Shown piece after piece: positions 1 through 9,316 of a DNA stretch of 64,000 bases. Numbering within the stretch: the first letter of the stretch is position 1; each line of letters opens with the position of its first letter. Origin of the DNA: DATFQI01 sp963816955 (GTDB lineage: Bacteria > Actinomycetota > Thermoleophilia > Solirubrobacterales > Solirubrobacteraceae); contig CAWFME010000005.1 of the NCBI GenBank assembly GCA_963816955.1, positions 62,001 to 126,000 of the forward strand, in the 5' to 3' direction. Under the pieces are notes generated by a model, which saw nothing but the letters and a program-made list of their open reading frames with translations, had not been told where the DNA came from and ran no database searches. A program made the translations under genes and the position numbers.

Positions 1-321
1 CTGGCGCACCTCGGCGCGGGCCGTCGAGCCCGTGATCGTGACGTCGCGGACGTCGATCCCCGTGTCGGCGGTGTCGCGCAGGGTGGCGTCCACCTCCTGC
101 GGGCAATCGCGGCCGTCGGCCTCCAGCGACCGCGCGAACGCGTCCGTGAGGATCCGCGAGCAGATGTCCCCGGGCTTCTTCGAGCCCTTGAGGTCGTCGA
201 TGACCTGGGCGACGTCGCGCTCGGCGCCCTTGAAGTCCCCGGCCGACGCGTTCGGGTTCGAGGTGCATCCCGTCAGCGTCGCGGCGAGCAGGACGAGCAG
301 CAGCAAGGGCAGGCGGAGCAT
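1..321 (-). CDS. Lipoprotein, 3' end outside window
   Basis: The gene starts at an ATG at 321 and runs off the left edge, so 107 residues are visible. The N-terminus is a lipoprotein signal: basic MLR, a leucine-rich stretch, then lipobox LTGC with Cys at about residue 19. The mature part is hydrophilic and has Cys near residues 54 and 73, which could form a disulfide; I do not recognise the family. There is no Shine-Dalgarno sequence. A TACCCT box (336-331 read on the minus strand) lies 9 bases before the ATG, so the message may be leaderless. It is divergent from the TetR gene and could be its target, which is inference. Confidence 0.7.
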   Translation of the reverse strand, partial: MLRLPLLLLVLLAATLTGCTSNPNASAGDFKGAERDVAQVIDDLKGSKKPGDICSRILTDAFARSLEADGRDCPQEVDATLRDTADTGIDVRDVTITGSTARAEVRQ

Positions 322-366
322 GGGAGCAAGAGGGTAGTGACCGTCCGCCTGGCTACTCTTGACCGC

Positions 367-1011
367 GTGGCATCCCACTCCGCAGGCGCCGTCCCCAGGG
401 GCCGGCACGCCCCTCCGCTCGAGGTGCGCCAGGACCAGCAGCGCCGTCGCCTGTACGCGGCGGCCGCCGCCGTGTTCTCGCGCGTGGGCTACGGCGAGGC
501 CACCGCGGAGGCGATCGCGCGCGAGGCCGGGATGTCGAAGGCCACCTTCTACGAGCACTTCGACAACAAGGAGGACTGCATCGTCTCCTTGTTCGACACG
601 GCCATCGACGTGATCCTCGGCGCGATGCGGGCAGCCGGCGAGCGCAGCATCGACGCCGACCCGGCCGAGCGCGTGCGCGCGTCCGCCGAGGCGTTCCTGG
701 CCGCGCTGGACCAGTACCCCGACGAGGCGCAGACGCTGCTGGTGGAGATCGTCGGCGCGGGCCCGCGCGCGATGGCGCGCCGCGACCGCGCGCTTGACGC
801 CGTCGCGCAGTACATCGACGAGCTCAACCGCCGCGACCACGCGCGCGGCGCCGCGCCCCGCTTCGCCTCGCCGCACGACGCGTTCGCGATCGCTGGCGCC
901 GTGGTGGAGCTGGCGTCGCGGCAGATCCGCACGGGCCGGCCGGCGAACATCGCCGAGCTCGAGCCGGTCGTCGAGCGGCTCACCATGGGCCTGCTCTCCG
1001 GGCCGGCGTGA
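367..1011 (+). CDS. TetR/AcrR family transcriptional regulator
   Basis: A 214-residue one-component repressor. The N-terminal helix-turn-helix runs from about residue 20 to 65 and contains the typical signature (FSRVGYGEATAEAIA, then GMSKATFYEHFDNKEDC). The C-terminal 150 residues form the helical ligand-binding and dimer domain, whose ligand cannot be read from sequence. I chose GTG 367 because TACTCT at 354-359 sits 7 bases before it, the same leaderless spacing seen at other genes here; an in-frame GTG at 337 would add ten residues. Its stop overlaps the start of the uracil glycosylase gene by four bases (GTGA), so the downstream genes are probably co-transcribed and perhaps autoregulated. 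Confidence 0.88.
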   Translation: MASHSAGAVPRGRHAPPLEVRQDQQRRRLYAAAAAVFSRVGYGEATAEAIAREAGMSKATFYEHFDNKEDCIVSLFDTAIDVILGAMRAAGERSIDADPAERVRASAEAFLAALDQYPDEAQTLLVEIVGAGPRAMARRDRALDAVAQYIDELNRRDHARGAAPRFASPHDAFAIAGAVVELASRQIRTGRPANIAELEPVVERLTMGLLSGPA

Positions 1012-1691
1012 GCGCCGCCCACGCCGCGCTCGCAGCCGAGATCGCCGACTGCCGCCGCTGCCCTCGCCTCGTCGAGTGGCGTGAGCAGGTCGCGCGCGAG
1101 AAGCGCGCCGCGTTCGCCGACTGGGAGTACTGGGGCCGCCCCATCCCCGGGTTCGGGGACCTGAACGCGCGGCTGCTCGTGCTCGGCCTTGCGCCCGCCG
1201 CCCACGGCGCCAACCGCACCGGCCGGGTGTTCACGGGAGACCGCTCCGGAGACTTCCTGTTCGCGGCGCTGCACCGCGCGGGCTACGCGAACCAGCCCGA
1301 GGCGGTCGCGCTCGATGACGGCCTGGAGCTGCGCGACTGCTTCGTCACCGCGGCGGTGCGCTGCGCGCCGCCCGCCAACAAGCCGCTGCCGAGCGAGAAG
1401 GCCGCCTGCGCGGACTGGCTCGCGCGCGAGCTGGCGCTGCTGCGCAGCGTGCGCGTGGTGCTCTGCCTCGGGCAGTTCGCCTGGACCGCGGCGCTGACCA
1501 CGCCCGCGGTCCACGGCGGCCCGACACCGCGCCCGCGGCCCGTGTTCGGCCACGGCGCCGAGCACGTCACCGCCGCCGGGAGCACGCTGCTCGGCTGCTT
1601 CCACCCGAGCCAGCAGAACACCTTCACCGGCAAGCTGACCCCCGACATGATCGATGGGGCGCTGCGCCGCGCCGGAGAGCTCGCGGCGTGA
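1008..1691 (+). CDS. Uracil-DNA glycosylase, family 5 (UDGb) type
   Basis: A 227-residue base-excision repair enzyme that removes uracil, and in this family also other deaminated purines and pyrimidines, from DNA. It has the family-5 signature GLAPAAHGANRTGR around residue 63, in which the usual catalytic Asp/Glu of other UDGs is replaced by Ala-Ala-His. The C-terminal motif is HPSQQN. Four cysteines (a CRRC pair near residue 15, plus Cys around 117 and 144) fit the [4Fe-4S] ligands of families 4 and 5. The start is GTG 1008, overlapping the TetR stop by GTGA. Together with Lhr and Nei nearby it makes a DNA-repair neighbourhood. Family assignment is firm; the exact substrate range is not. Confidence 0.9.
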   Translation: MSAAHAALAAEIADCRRCPRLVEWREQVAREKRAAFADWEYWGRPIPGFGDLNARLLVLGLAPAAHGANRTGRVFTGDRSGDFLFAALHRAGYANQPEAVALDDGLELRDCFVTAAVRCAPPANKPLPSEKAACADWLARELALLRSVRVVLCLGQFAWTAALTTPAVHGGPTPRPRPVFGHGAEHVTAAGSTLLGCFHPSQQNTFTGKLTPDMIDGALRRAGELAA

Positions 1692-2884
1692 GGCGGTACG
1701 GGGAGGTGCTGCGGGTGCCGCACGTGGCGGCGCTGATCGCGGCCACGCTGCTGGCGCGGTTCCCGATCGGGATCAACGCGCTCGCGGTGATCCTCTACCT
1801 GCGTGAGCAGACCGGCTCGTTCGCGGTGGCGGGCGTCGTCGCCGGGTCGCTGGCGGCCGGAAGCGGCGTCGGCGCGCCCGTGCAGGGCCGGCTCGTGGAC
1901 CGCTTCGGCCAGCGCCGGGTGCTGCCGCCGCTGGCGCTCGTGCACGCGGCCGCGCTCGGGATGCTCGTGCTCACCACGGAGCTCGGCGCGCCGACCGCGG
2001 TGCTCGTGCTCTTCGGCCTGCTCGCCGGCTTCGCGATCCCGCCCACCTCGTCCGTGCTGCGCTCGATGTGGCCAACGCTGCTGGCCGACCGGCCGCACCT
2101 GCTCCAGCCCGCCTACGCGCTGGACTCCGTGCTGATCGAGGTGATCTTCATCGTGGGCCCGCTGCTGACGGGCCTGCTGACCGCGATCGCCGCGCCGCAG
2201 GTCGCGCTGATCGTCTCGGCGGTGAGCGTGGTCGCGGGCACGCTGGCCTTCACCGCGCTGCCGCCGTCGCGGGCGTGGCGGCCCGAGCACGAGGCGTCGC
2301 ACGCCTCGCGGTGGGGCGCGCTCGCCTCGCCGGGCGTGCGCAGCATGGTCCTGATCTCGCTGCCCGCGGGCATCGGCGTCGGCATCTGCGAGGTGGCGAT
2401 TCCGGCCTTCTCCGACGCGATCGGCTCCAAGGAGCTGGCGGGCGTGCTGCTGGCGGTGTGGTCCGGCGGCAGCGCCGTAGGCGGGCTGGTGTACGGCTCG
2501 CTGTCGCGCCGGCCGCCGCTCGATCGCGTCCACCAGGCCGTCGCGATCTTGCTCGCGCTCGCGCTGCTGCCGATGGCGGCGGCCACGTCGTTCGCGGTCA
2601 TGCTGCTGCTCGTGATCCCCGCGGGCGCGTTCATCGCCCCGCTGCTGGCGACTCGCAACGAGCTGATCGGCCGCGTCGCCCCGCCGGGCGCCCGCACGGA
2701 GGCCTACACCTGGCCCGTGACCGCCTTCGTCGGCGGGATCTCGGTCGGCGCGGCGCTCGCCGGCGTGCTCGTCGAGGGGCCCGGCCACAGCACCGCGTTC
2801 GTCGTCGCTTCGGCCTTCGCCGCGCTCGGCGCGCTGCTCGTGTTCGTCCGGAGGAGAACGTTCGTGACACCCGTACCGGCCTGA
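1688..2884 (+). CDS. MFS transporter
   Basis: A 398-residue integral membrane protein with about 12 predicted hydrophobic helices in two halves, the normal size for a major facilitator. The loop after helix 2 reads GRLVDRFGQRRVL, matching the MFS motif A pattern G-x-x-x-D-R-x-G-x-R-R. A second, weaker copy (YGSLSRRPPLDRV) follows in the second half. The substrate cannot be inferred; efflux of a drug-like compound under control of the upstream TetR gene is the usual arrangement. The start GTG at 1688 overlaps the uracil glycosylase stop by four bases, so TetR, UDG and this gene look like one operon. Confidence 0.85.
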   Translation: MRRYGEVLRVPHVAALIAATLLARFPIGINALAVILYLREQTGSFAVAGVVAGSLAAGSGVGAPVQGRLVDRFGQRRVLPPLALVHAAALGMLVLTTELGAPTAVLVLFGLLAGFAIPPTSSVLRSMWPTLLADRPHLLQPAYALDSVLIEVIFIVGPLLTGLLTAIAAPQVALIVSAVSVVAGTLAFTALPPSRAWRPEHEASHASRWGALASPGVRSMVLISLPAGIGVGICEVAIPAFSDAIGSKELAGVLLAVWSGGSAVGGLVYGSLSRRPPLDRVHQAVAILLALALLPMAAATSFAVMLLLVIPAGAFIAPLLATRNELIGRVAPPGARTEAYTWPVTAFVGGISVGAALAGVLVEGPGHSTAFVVASAFAALGALLVFVRRRTFVTPVPA

Positions 2885-2910
2885 TCCGTACCCCAACTAT
2901 CGTGGATGGG

Positions 2911-5900
2911 GTGGATCCGCTCGCAGCCTTCACTCCGGGAGTTCGTGAGTGGTTCACGCGCGCCTTCGCGGAGCCGACCGCCGTGCAGTCGCAGGCCTGG
3001 CCGGCGATCGCCACCGGCGAGCACACGCTGATCTCCGCGCCGACCGGCTCGGGCAAGACGCTCGCCGCGTTCCTCTGGGGCCTGGACCGGCTCACGGCCG
3101 AGCCGTCCGAGGACCGCACGCGGCTGGTCTACGTCTCGCCGCTGAAGGCGCTCTCCTACGACGTCGAGAAGAACCTGCGCGCGCCGCTGCGCGGCATCGG
3201 CGCCGACGTCCGCGTGGGCGTGCGCACCGGCGACACGCCCCAGAAGGACCGGCGCGACATGACTCGCCACCCGCCGGACATCCTGATCACCACGCCCGAG
3301 TCGCTGTACCTGATGCTCACGAGCCGGGCGCGCGAGATCTTCGCCGGCACCGAGGCCGTGATCCTCGACGAGATCCACGCCGTCGCGCAGACCAAGCGCG
3401 GGGCCCACATGGCGATCACGCTCGAGCGGCTCGACCAGGCCGCCGACGGCCCCGTGCAGCGGATCGGCCTGTCCGCGACGCAGAACCCGCTCGAGGAGGT
3501 CGGCCGCTTCATGGTCGGCCCGAAGCGGACGTGCCGGATCGTCGACGCCGGCGTGCGCAAGCCGCTCGACCTCAAGATCCACGTGCCCGTCGAGAGCATG
3601 GTCGAGCCCGAGCAGTCCGACCTCGAGCTGGACCCGTTCGCCGGCGCGGAGGCGACGCGCAAGTCGATCTGGCCCGCGATCTACCCCGAGATCCTCGAGC
3701 TCGTCCGCCAGCACAAGTCGACGATCGTGTTCGTCAACAACCGCCGCGGCGCCGAGCGGCTCGCGCTGCGGCTGAACGAGCTCGCCTCGCACGAGGACCC
3801 GGACGGGCCGGCGGTCGAGATCGCCCGCGCCCACCACGGCTCGCTCGCGCGCGAGGAGCGGCTCGTGATCGAGGACCAGCTCAAGGCCGGCGAGCTGCCC
3901 TGCCTGGTCGCGACCTCCAGCCTCGAGCTCGGCATCGACATGGGCGCCGTCGACCTCGTGCTGCAGGTCGAGTCGCCGAAGTCCGTCACCCGCGGCCTGC
4001 AGCGGATCGGCCGCGCCGGCCACAACGTCGGCGACACCTCCAAGGGCCGCATCTTCCCCAAGTTCCGCGCCGACCTGCTCGAGTGCGCCGTCGTCGCCCA
4101 GCGCATGCGCGAGGGGCTGATCGAGACGACCGTCGTCCCCCGCAACCCCCTCGACGTGCTCGCCCAGCAGGTCGTCGCGATGGCCGCCTCGGCCGACGAC
4201 GAGGACCAGCCGCTGCTCGTCGACGACCTCTTCGCGCTGCTGCAGCGGACCCACTCGTTCTCCGAGCTCTCGCGCCAGAACCTCGAGAACGTGCTCGACA
4301 TGCTCGACGGCCGCTACCCGAGCGAGGAGTTCGGCGAGCTGCGCCCGCGCATCGTCTGGGACCGCGTGGCCGGGACGATCCGCGCCCGCAAGGGCTCGCG
4401 CGCGCTGGCGATCACGAACGCCGGCACGATCCCCGATCGCGGCCTGTTCTCGGTGAACCTGCCGGACGGCCGCCGCGTCGGCGAGCTCGACGAGGAGATG
4501 GTCTACGAGGCGCGCCCGGGCCAGACGTTCCTGCTCGGCGCCACGAGCTGGCGGATCGAGGACATCACCCGCGACCGCGTCGTCGTCACGCCCGCCCCCG
4601 GCGTCCCCGGCGCGGTGCCGTTCTGGCGCGGCGACTCCGTCGGGCGCCCGCGCGAGCTCGGCGAGGCGATCGGCGCGTTCGCGCGCTGGGCCGTCGAGCA
4701 GGACGCCGAGACGCTCGAGCAGGGCTACGACCTGGACCGCCTGGCCGCCCAGAACCTGCTCGCCTTCCTGCGCGAGCAGCAGGACGCCACGCGCGTGGTG
4801 CCGAGCGACCGCACGATCGTCGTCGAGCGCTTCCGCGACGAGATCGGCGACTGGCGGCTGTGCATCCTCTCCCCCTACGGCGGCCGCGTGCACGCCGCCT
4901 GGGGCCTCGCGCTCTCCGCCCGCATCCGCGACGAGTACGGGCTGGAGTCCGATGCGATCTGGTCCGACGACGGGATCATCGTCCACCTCCCCGACGCCGA
5001 TGAGCCTCCAGGGACGGACCTCGTCCTGATCGACCCGGACGAGCTCGAGGACCGCGTCGTCGGCGAGCTCGGCGGCTCCGCGCTGTTCGGCGCGCGCTTC
5101 CGCGAGAACGCCGGCCGCGCGCTGCTGATCCCGCGCGCGTATCCCGGCAAGCGCACGCCGCTGTGGCAGCAGCGGCTGAAGTCGCAGACGCTGCTCGAGG
5201 TCGCCAAGCGCTACGCGCAGTTCCCGATCGTGCTCGAGACCTACCGCGAGTGCCTGCGCGACGTGCTCGACGTCCCGGGCCTGCAGGACCTGCTGCGGCG
5301 GCTGCATTCGCGCGAGCTCGGGCTGGTGGAGATCGAGACGCCGACGGCGTCGCCGTTCGCCTCCTCGCTGCTGTTCGACTACGTCGCGACGTACATGTAC
5401 GAGGGCGACACGCCCAACGCCGAGCGCCGCGCCGCCGCGCTCGCCCTCGACCGGGAGCTGCTGCGCGAGCTGCTCGGTCAGGAGGAGCTGCGCGAGCTGA
5501 TCGACCCGGGCGCGCTCGAGCAGGTCGAGGCAGACCTGCAGCGTACCTCCGAGCGCACGCGCGCGGACTCGGTGGACGCGCTGCACGACGTGCTGCGCCG
5601 TGTCGGCGACCTCACGTCCGAGGAGGTCGGGAGGCGCGTCGTCTGCGAGCCCGCCGACGCCGAGAGGTGGCTCGGGCAGCTCGCCCAAGAGCGCCGCGCC
5701 ATGCGCCTACGACTGAACGGACAGCTGCGCTGGGCGGCCGCCGAGGACGCCGGGCTGCTGCGCGACGCGCTCGGCGCCGTGCCGCCCTCGGGCCTGCCCG
5801 AGGCGTTCGTCGCCGACGTCCCCGACGCGATGGAGCGGCTCGTGCGCCGCTGGGCGCGCGCGCACGGCCCGTTCGAGACGCGCGAGCTGCGCGAGCGCTA

Positions 5901-7323
5901 CGGGCTGGACCTGGAGCCGGTGCTGGCCGGGCTCGAGCGCGCCGGCGACCTCGTGCGCGGTGAGCTGCGCCCCGGCGGCACGGAGCGCGAGTGGTGCGAC
6001 CCCGAGGTCCTGCGGCGGCTGCGCCGTGCGTCGCTGGCCGCGCTGCGCAAGGAGATCGAGGCCTCCGACCAGCGCGCGCTCGCGCGCTTCCTCCCCGCCT
6101 GGCAGGGCGTCGACCGCCACCCGCCCGCCGGCGCCGGCATCGACCGCCTGCGCGACGTGCTGGTGCCGCTGCAGGGGCTCGCGCTGCCGGTCGACGTGTG
6201 GGAGAAGGACGTGCTGCCTCGCCGCACCGGCGCGTACTCGCCGGGCTGGCTGGACCAGCTCTGCGCGGCCGGCGAGGTCGTCTGGATCGGCGCGGGAGCG
6301 CTCGGCCGGCGCTCCGGCAGGGTCGCGCTGTACTTCCGCGAGGACGTCGCGCTGCTCGGACCGCCTCCCGGCCGCGGGGAAGCGCCGGCGGACCCGGCCC
6401 ATGAGGCGATCCGCGAGCGCCTGCGCGGCGGCGCCGCCTTCTTCACCGACCTGCTCGTCGACGTCCAGGGCATCACCACCGAGGAGCTGCAGGAGGCGCT
6501 GTGGGACCTCGTGTGGGCGGGCGAGGTGACCAACGACGCGTTCGCGCCGCTGCGCTCCCCGAAGCTGAGCGCCCCGTGGTCGCAGCAGGCGCGCGCGGAC
6601 CGGCGGCGCTCTTTCTCGGCCCGCCGCCGCGGTTCGCAGCCGCAGGTCCAGGGCCGCTGGTCGCTGACGCTGAACCTCTTCCGCGCCGAGCCGGATCCCG
6701 TCCAGCGCCGCCGCACGCAGGCCGAGCTGCTGCTGGAGCGATACGGCATCGTCACCCGCGAGCAGGTGCTGGCCGAGGGCATCCCCGGTGGCTTCTCCTC
6801 GCTCTACGACCAGCTCGCCGCGCTCGAGACGGTCGGCGTCGCGCGCCGCGGCTACTTCATCGAGGGCCTCGGCGGGGCGCAGTTCGCGCTTCCCGGCGCC
6901 GTCGAGCGCCTGCGCGCGCAGCGCGACGACGACGAGGCCCCGCCGCTCGTGCTCGCCGCCACCGACCCCGCGCAGCCGTACGGCGCCGCGCTGAAGTGGC
7001 CCAAGACGCAGAACCCACCCACCCACCCCCGAACCACCAGGAGCCCCGCCCGCCAGGCCGGCGCCTACGTCGTGCTCTCCGGCAGCGAGCCGGTGCTCTA
7101 CGTCGAGCGCGGCGGCAAGGGCCTGCAGGTGCTCGTCGACGAAGGCGACGAGCGCATCCCCGGCGCGCTCGAGGCGCTCGTCGAGGCGGTCCGGCGCGGT
7201 CGCATGCGCAAGCTCGCGCTCGAGCGCGTCGACGGCGAGCCGATCGTCGGCTCGGCCTATGAGGAGCCGCTGCTGGAGCTCGGCTTCCGCGCCGGCCCGC
7301 GCAAGCTCACGCTGACGGCGTAG
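2911..7323 (+). CDS. lhr: Lhr-type ATP-dependent DNA helicase
   Basis: About 1470 residues, the size of full-length Lhr (mycobacterial proteins are about 1500). Superfamily 2 motifs are present: Q-motif region PTAVQSQAWPAI, Walker A APTGSGKT near residue 48, DEIH box near 150, SAT near 190 and motif VI QRIGRAGH near 370. The rest is the Lhr C-terminal extension with repeated winged-helix units. Lhr unwinds RNA:DNA hybrids 3' to 5' in repair. GTG 2911 is chosen because a TATCGT box at 2898-2903 lies 7 bases upstream; GTG 2902 is also in frame, and the much longer frame reaching back into the MFS gene is an antisense-type shadow. Residues near 1365-1385 (PKTQNPPTHPRTT region) form an unusual low-complexity insertion. 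Its end overlaps the convergent GGDEF gene by 17 bases. Confidence 0.9.
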   Translation: MDPLAAFTPGVREWFTRAFAEPTAVQSQAWPAIATGEHTLISAPTGSGKTLAAFLWGLDRLTAEPSEDRTRLVYVSPLKALSYDVEKNLRAPLRGIGADVRVGVRTGDTPQKDRRDMTRHPPDILITTPESLYLMLTSRAREIFAGTEAVILDEIHAVAQTKRGAHMAITLERLDQAADGPVQRIGLSATQNPLEEVGRFMVGPKRTCRIVDAGVRKPLDLKIHVPVESMVEPEQSDLELDPFAGAEATRKSIWPAIYPEILELVRQHKSTIVFVNNRRGAERLALRLNELASHEDPDGPAVEIARAHHGSLAREERLVIEDQLKAGELPCLVATSSLELGIDMGAVDLVLQVESPKSVTRGLQRIGRAGHNVGDTSKGRIFPKFRADLLECAVVAQRMREGLIETTVVPRNPLDVLAQQVVAMAASADDEDQPLLVDDLFALLQRTHSFSELSRQNLENVLDMLDGRYPSEEFGELRPRIVWDRVAGTIRARKGSRALAITNAGTIPDRGLFSVNLPDGRRVGELDEEMVYEARPGQTFLLGATSWRIEDITRDRVVVTPAPGVPGAVPFWRGDSVGRPRELGEAIGAFARWAVEQDAETLEQGYDLDRLAAQNLLAFLREQQDATRVVPSDRTIVVERFRDEIGDWRLCILSPYGGRVHAAWGLALSARIRDEYGLESDAIWSDDGIIVHLPDADEPPGTDLVLIDPDELEDRVVGELGGSALFGARFRENAGRALLIPRAYPGKRTPLWQQRLKSQTLLEVAKRYAQFPIVLETYRECLRDVLDVPGLQDLLRRLHSRELGLVEIETPTASPFASSLLFDYVATYMYEGDTPNAERRAAALALDRELLRELLGQEELRELIDPGALEQVEADLQRTSERTRADSVDALHDVLRRVGDLTSEEVGRRVVCEPADAERWLGQLAQERRAMRLRLNGQLRWAAAEDAGLLRDALGAVPPSGLPEAFVADVPDAMERLVRRWARAHGPFETRELRERYGLDLEPVLAGLERAGDLVRGELRPGGTEREWCDPEVLRRLRRASLAALRKEIEASDQRALARFLPAWQGVDRHPPAGAGIDRLRDVLVPLQGLALPVDVWEKDVLPRRTGAYSPGWLDQLCAAGEVVWIGAGALGRRSGRVALYFREDVALLGPPPGRGEAPADPAHEAIRERLRGGAAFFTDLLVDVQGITTEELQEALWDLVWAGEVTNDAFAPLRSPKLSAPWSQQARADRRRSFSARRRGSQPQVQGRWSLTLNLFRAEPDPVQRRRTQAELLLERYGIVTREQVLAEGIPGGFSSLYDQLAALETVGVARRGYFIEGLGGAQFALPGAVERLRAQRDDDEAPPLVLAATDPAQPYGAALKWPKTQNPPTHPRTTRSPARQAGAYVVLSGSEPVLYVERGGKGLQVLVDEGDERIPGALEALVEAVRRGRMRKLALERVDGEPIVGSAYEEPLLELGFRAGPRKLTLTA

Positions 7324-9247
7324 CCCTGCGCGCGCTCAGCCAGCCGTCGAGCTCCGCGGCCGGCAACGGCCGCGAGAGGAAGAAGCCCTGCGCCACGTCG
7401 CAGGAGAGGCTTGAGAGGTCGTCGAGGATCTGCTGGCTCTCGACACCCTCGGCGACGACGTCGAGGCCGAGGTTGCGCGCGAGGTCGATCGTGGTCCGCA
7501 CGATCGCCGCGTCGTTGTCGTCGTCGGTCATCCCCATCACGAACGAGCGGTCGATCTTGACCTCGTCGAGCGGGAGGCGCTTGAGGTAGGACAGCGAGGA
7601 GTGGCCGGTCCCGAAGTCGTCGAGCGAGAGCTTGACGCCGAGCCCGCGCAGCCGCTCGAGGATCGCCATCGCGCGGCGGGGGTCGGCCATGACGGTGTGC
7701 TCGGAGATCTCGCACTCGAGCCGGTCGCCGGGGACGCCGTGGCGCTCGAGCAGTGCCGCGACCGCGTCGGGCAGCGTGGCGTCCGCGATGTTGGGGGCGG
7801 CGAGGTTGACCGCCATCGTCAGGTCCTGGCCGGCGTCGTGCCACGCCCGGGCCTGAGCGAGCGCGTTGTCGAGCACCCAGCGGGTGAGGTCGCCGATCGC
7901 GCCCGTGCGCTCGGCCAGCGGGACGAACTCGGCCGGCGCGAGCAGGCCGTGGACCGGATGCTGCCAGCGCACGAGCGCCTCGACGCCGATCACGCGCTGC
8001 GTGCCGACGTCGACCTTGGGCTGGTAGTGCAGGACGAGCTCGTCGTTGCCGATCGCGGCGCGCAGCTCGCCGAGCAGCTGCAGGCGCTCGGCCGAGTAGG
8101 GGTCGCGCTCGGACGAGTAGGTCTCGATGCTGGTGCGCGAGCGCTTGGCGTCGTACATCGCGACATCGGCACGCTGGACCAGCGTGTGCACGTCCGTGCC
8201 GTGCTCCGGGCAGTGCGCGATGCCGATGCTCGCGTCGAGCACGGCGGCGACCCCGTTGAGCATGAACGGGCGGCCGATCGCCTCCTGCAGGCGGCCGGCG
8301 AGCTCCGCCGCCACCCCGCGGTGGGGCAGCCCGCGCAGCAGCACGGCGAACTCGTCGCCGCCGAGCCGGGCGAGCGTGTCGCCGCGGCGGACGACGCCCT
8401 GCAGCCGCGCCGCGACCTCCTCGAGCAGGCGGTCGCCGGTGTCGTGGCCGAGCGTGTCGTTGACCTCCTTGAAGCGGTCGAGGTCGACGAGCAGCAGCGC
8501 GGCGGGCTCGCCGTCGCGCTCGGCCGCCGTCAGCGCGGCCTCCATGCGGTCGTAGAGCAGCGTGCGGTTGGGGAGGTCGGTCAGGTCGTCGTGCAGGGCC
8601 TGGTGGCGCAGGCGGCGCGAGGCGACCGCGACGATCCGGAACAGCGTCGCGTAGAGGAGCAGCAGGCCGCCGGCCAGCAGCACGGCGAGGCGCCGCGAGT
8701 CCTCGGCGATCGCCGCCGCGACGGGCTCGTAGGGCAGGTAGATCTCCACGACGCCGTCGGGCACGTCGTCGCCGCTGAGCCGCAGGGGCACGTAGACCTC
8801 GAGCGCACGCTGCCCGCGGCCGTCGTCGAACGTCCCGTGGGTGAGCTTCCGGCCGACGCGGCCGGCGAGCGCGTCGCGGACGCCGGGCGAGTCGGGGTGC
8901 ACTTCGCCGACGATCTCGCGCTCGTCGGAGTAGACGATCACCCCGTCGCTGTTGAAGACCTTCAGCCGCAGGATCCCGAGCTCGTCGAGGTCGCGCAGCT
9001 TGAGCTGCTCGTCGAGCGAGTCGAGATGGTCCTCGCCGTGGCCGGCGGCGAGGTCGCCGGGAAGCAGGATCGGCTGCATCCCGAGCGTGGTCATCGTCTC
9101 GGCGAGCTTCGTCGACTCGAGCAGGGCGCGCCGCTCGATCCGCTCCTGCAGCATCAGGCCGACCCCGATCCCGAGGGCGACGATGACCAGAAGGCTGAGC
9201 ACGCTGAACTTGGTCAGCAGCGACGGCCGGCGCAGGAGCGCACGCAT
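7307..9247 (-). CDS. Membrane GGDEF-EAL cyclic-di-GMP signalling protein
   Basis: A 646-residue protein. A transmembrane helix (about residues 12-32) is followed by an extracytoplasmic sensor region of roughly 160 residues, a second helix (about 200-220), a GGDEF domain and an EAL domain. The diguanylate cyclase active site RLGGDEF is intact at about residue 296, and an RxxD-type inhibitory site (RRGD) sits just before it. The phosphodiesterase motifs are also intact: EALVRW at about 423, then DDFGTG, KIDRSF, VAEGVE and QGFFLSRP. Both synthesis and hydrolysis of c-di-GMP are therefore possible. The start ATG 9247 directly precedes the first membrane helix. The gene separates lhr from nei. Confidence 0.92.
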   Translation of the reverse strand: MRALLRRPSLLTKFSVLSLLVIVALGIGVGLMLQERIERRALLESTKLAETMTTLGMQPILLPGDLAAGHGEDHLDSLDEQLKLRDLDELGILRLKVFNSDGVIVYSDEREIVGEVHPDSPGVRDALAGRVGRKLTHGTFDDGRGQRALEVYVPLRLSGDDVPDGVVEIYLPYEPVAAAIAEDSRRLAVLLAGGLLLLYATLFRIVAVASRRLRHQALHDDLTDLPNRTLLYDRMEAALTAAERDGEPAALLLVDLDRFKEVNDTLGHDTGDRLLEEVAARLQGVVRRGDTLARLGGDEFAVLLRGLPHRGVAAELAGRLQEAIGRPFMLNGVAAVLDASIGIAHCPEHGTDVHTLVQRADVAMYDAKRSRTSIETYSSERDPYSAERLQLLGELRAAIGNDELVLHYQPKVDVGTQRVIGVEALVRWQHPVHGLLAPAEFVPLAERTGAIGDLTRWVLDNALAQARAWHDAGQDLTMAVNLAAPNIADATLPDAVAALLERHGVPGDRLECEISEHTVMADPRRAMAILERLRGLGVKLSLDDFGTGHSSLSYLKRLPLDEVKIDRSFVMGMTDDDNDAAIVRTTIDLARNLGLDVVAEGVESQQILDDLSSLSCDVAQGFFLSRPLPAAELDGWLSARRATPSA

Positions 9248-9316
9248 GCCTGCTTGATCGGCCGCAAGTGCGCGCTGCCTTAGCCCGGGCAGACCGCGCG
9301 CCCGTACCCTCAAGGG

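Noticed and set aside
2704..5688. A 994-codon open frame on the minus strand opposite lhr
   Set aside because: The lhr frame has unmistakable helicase motifs; the antisense frame is Arg/Ala/Leu-rich without any domain and results from high GC.
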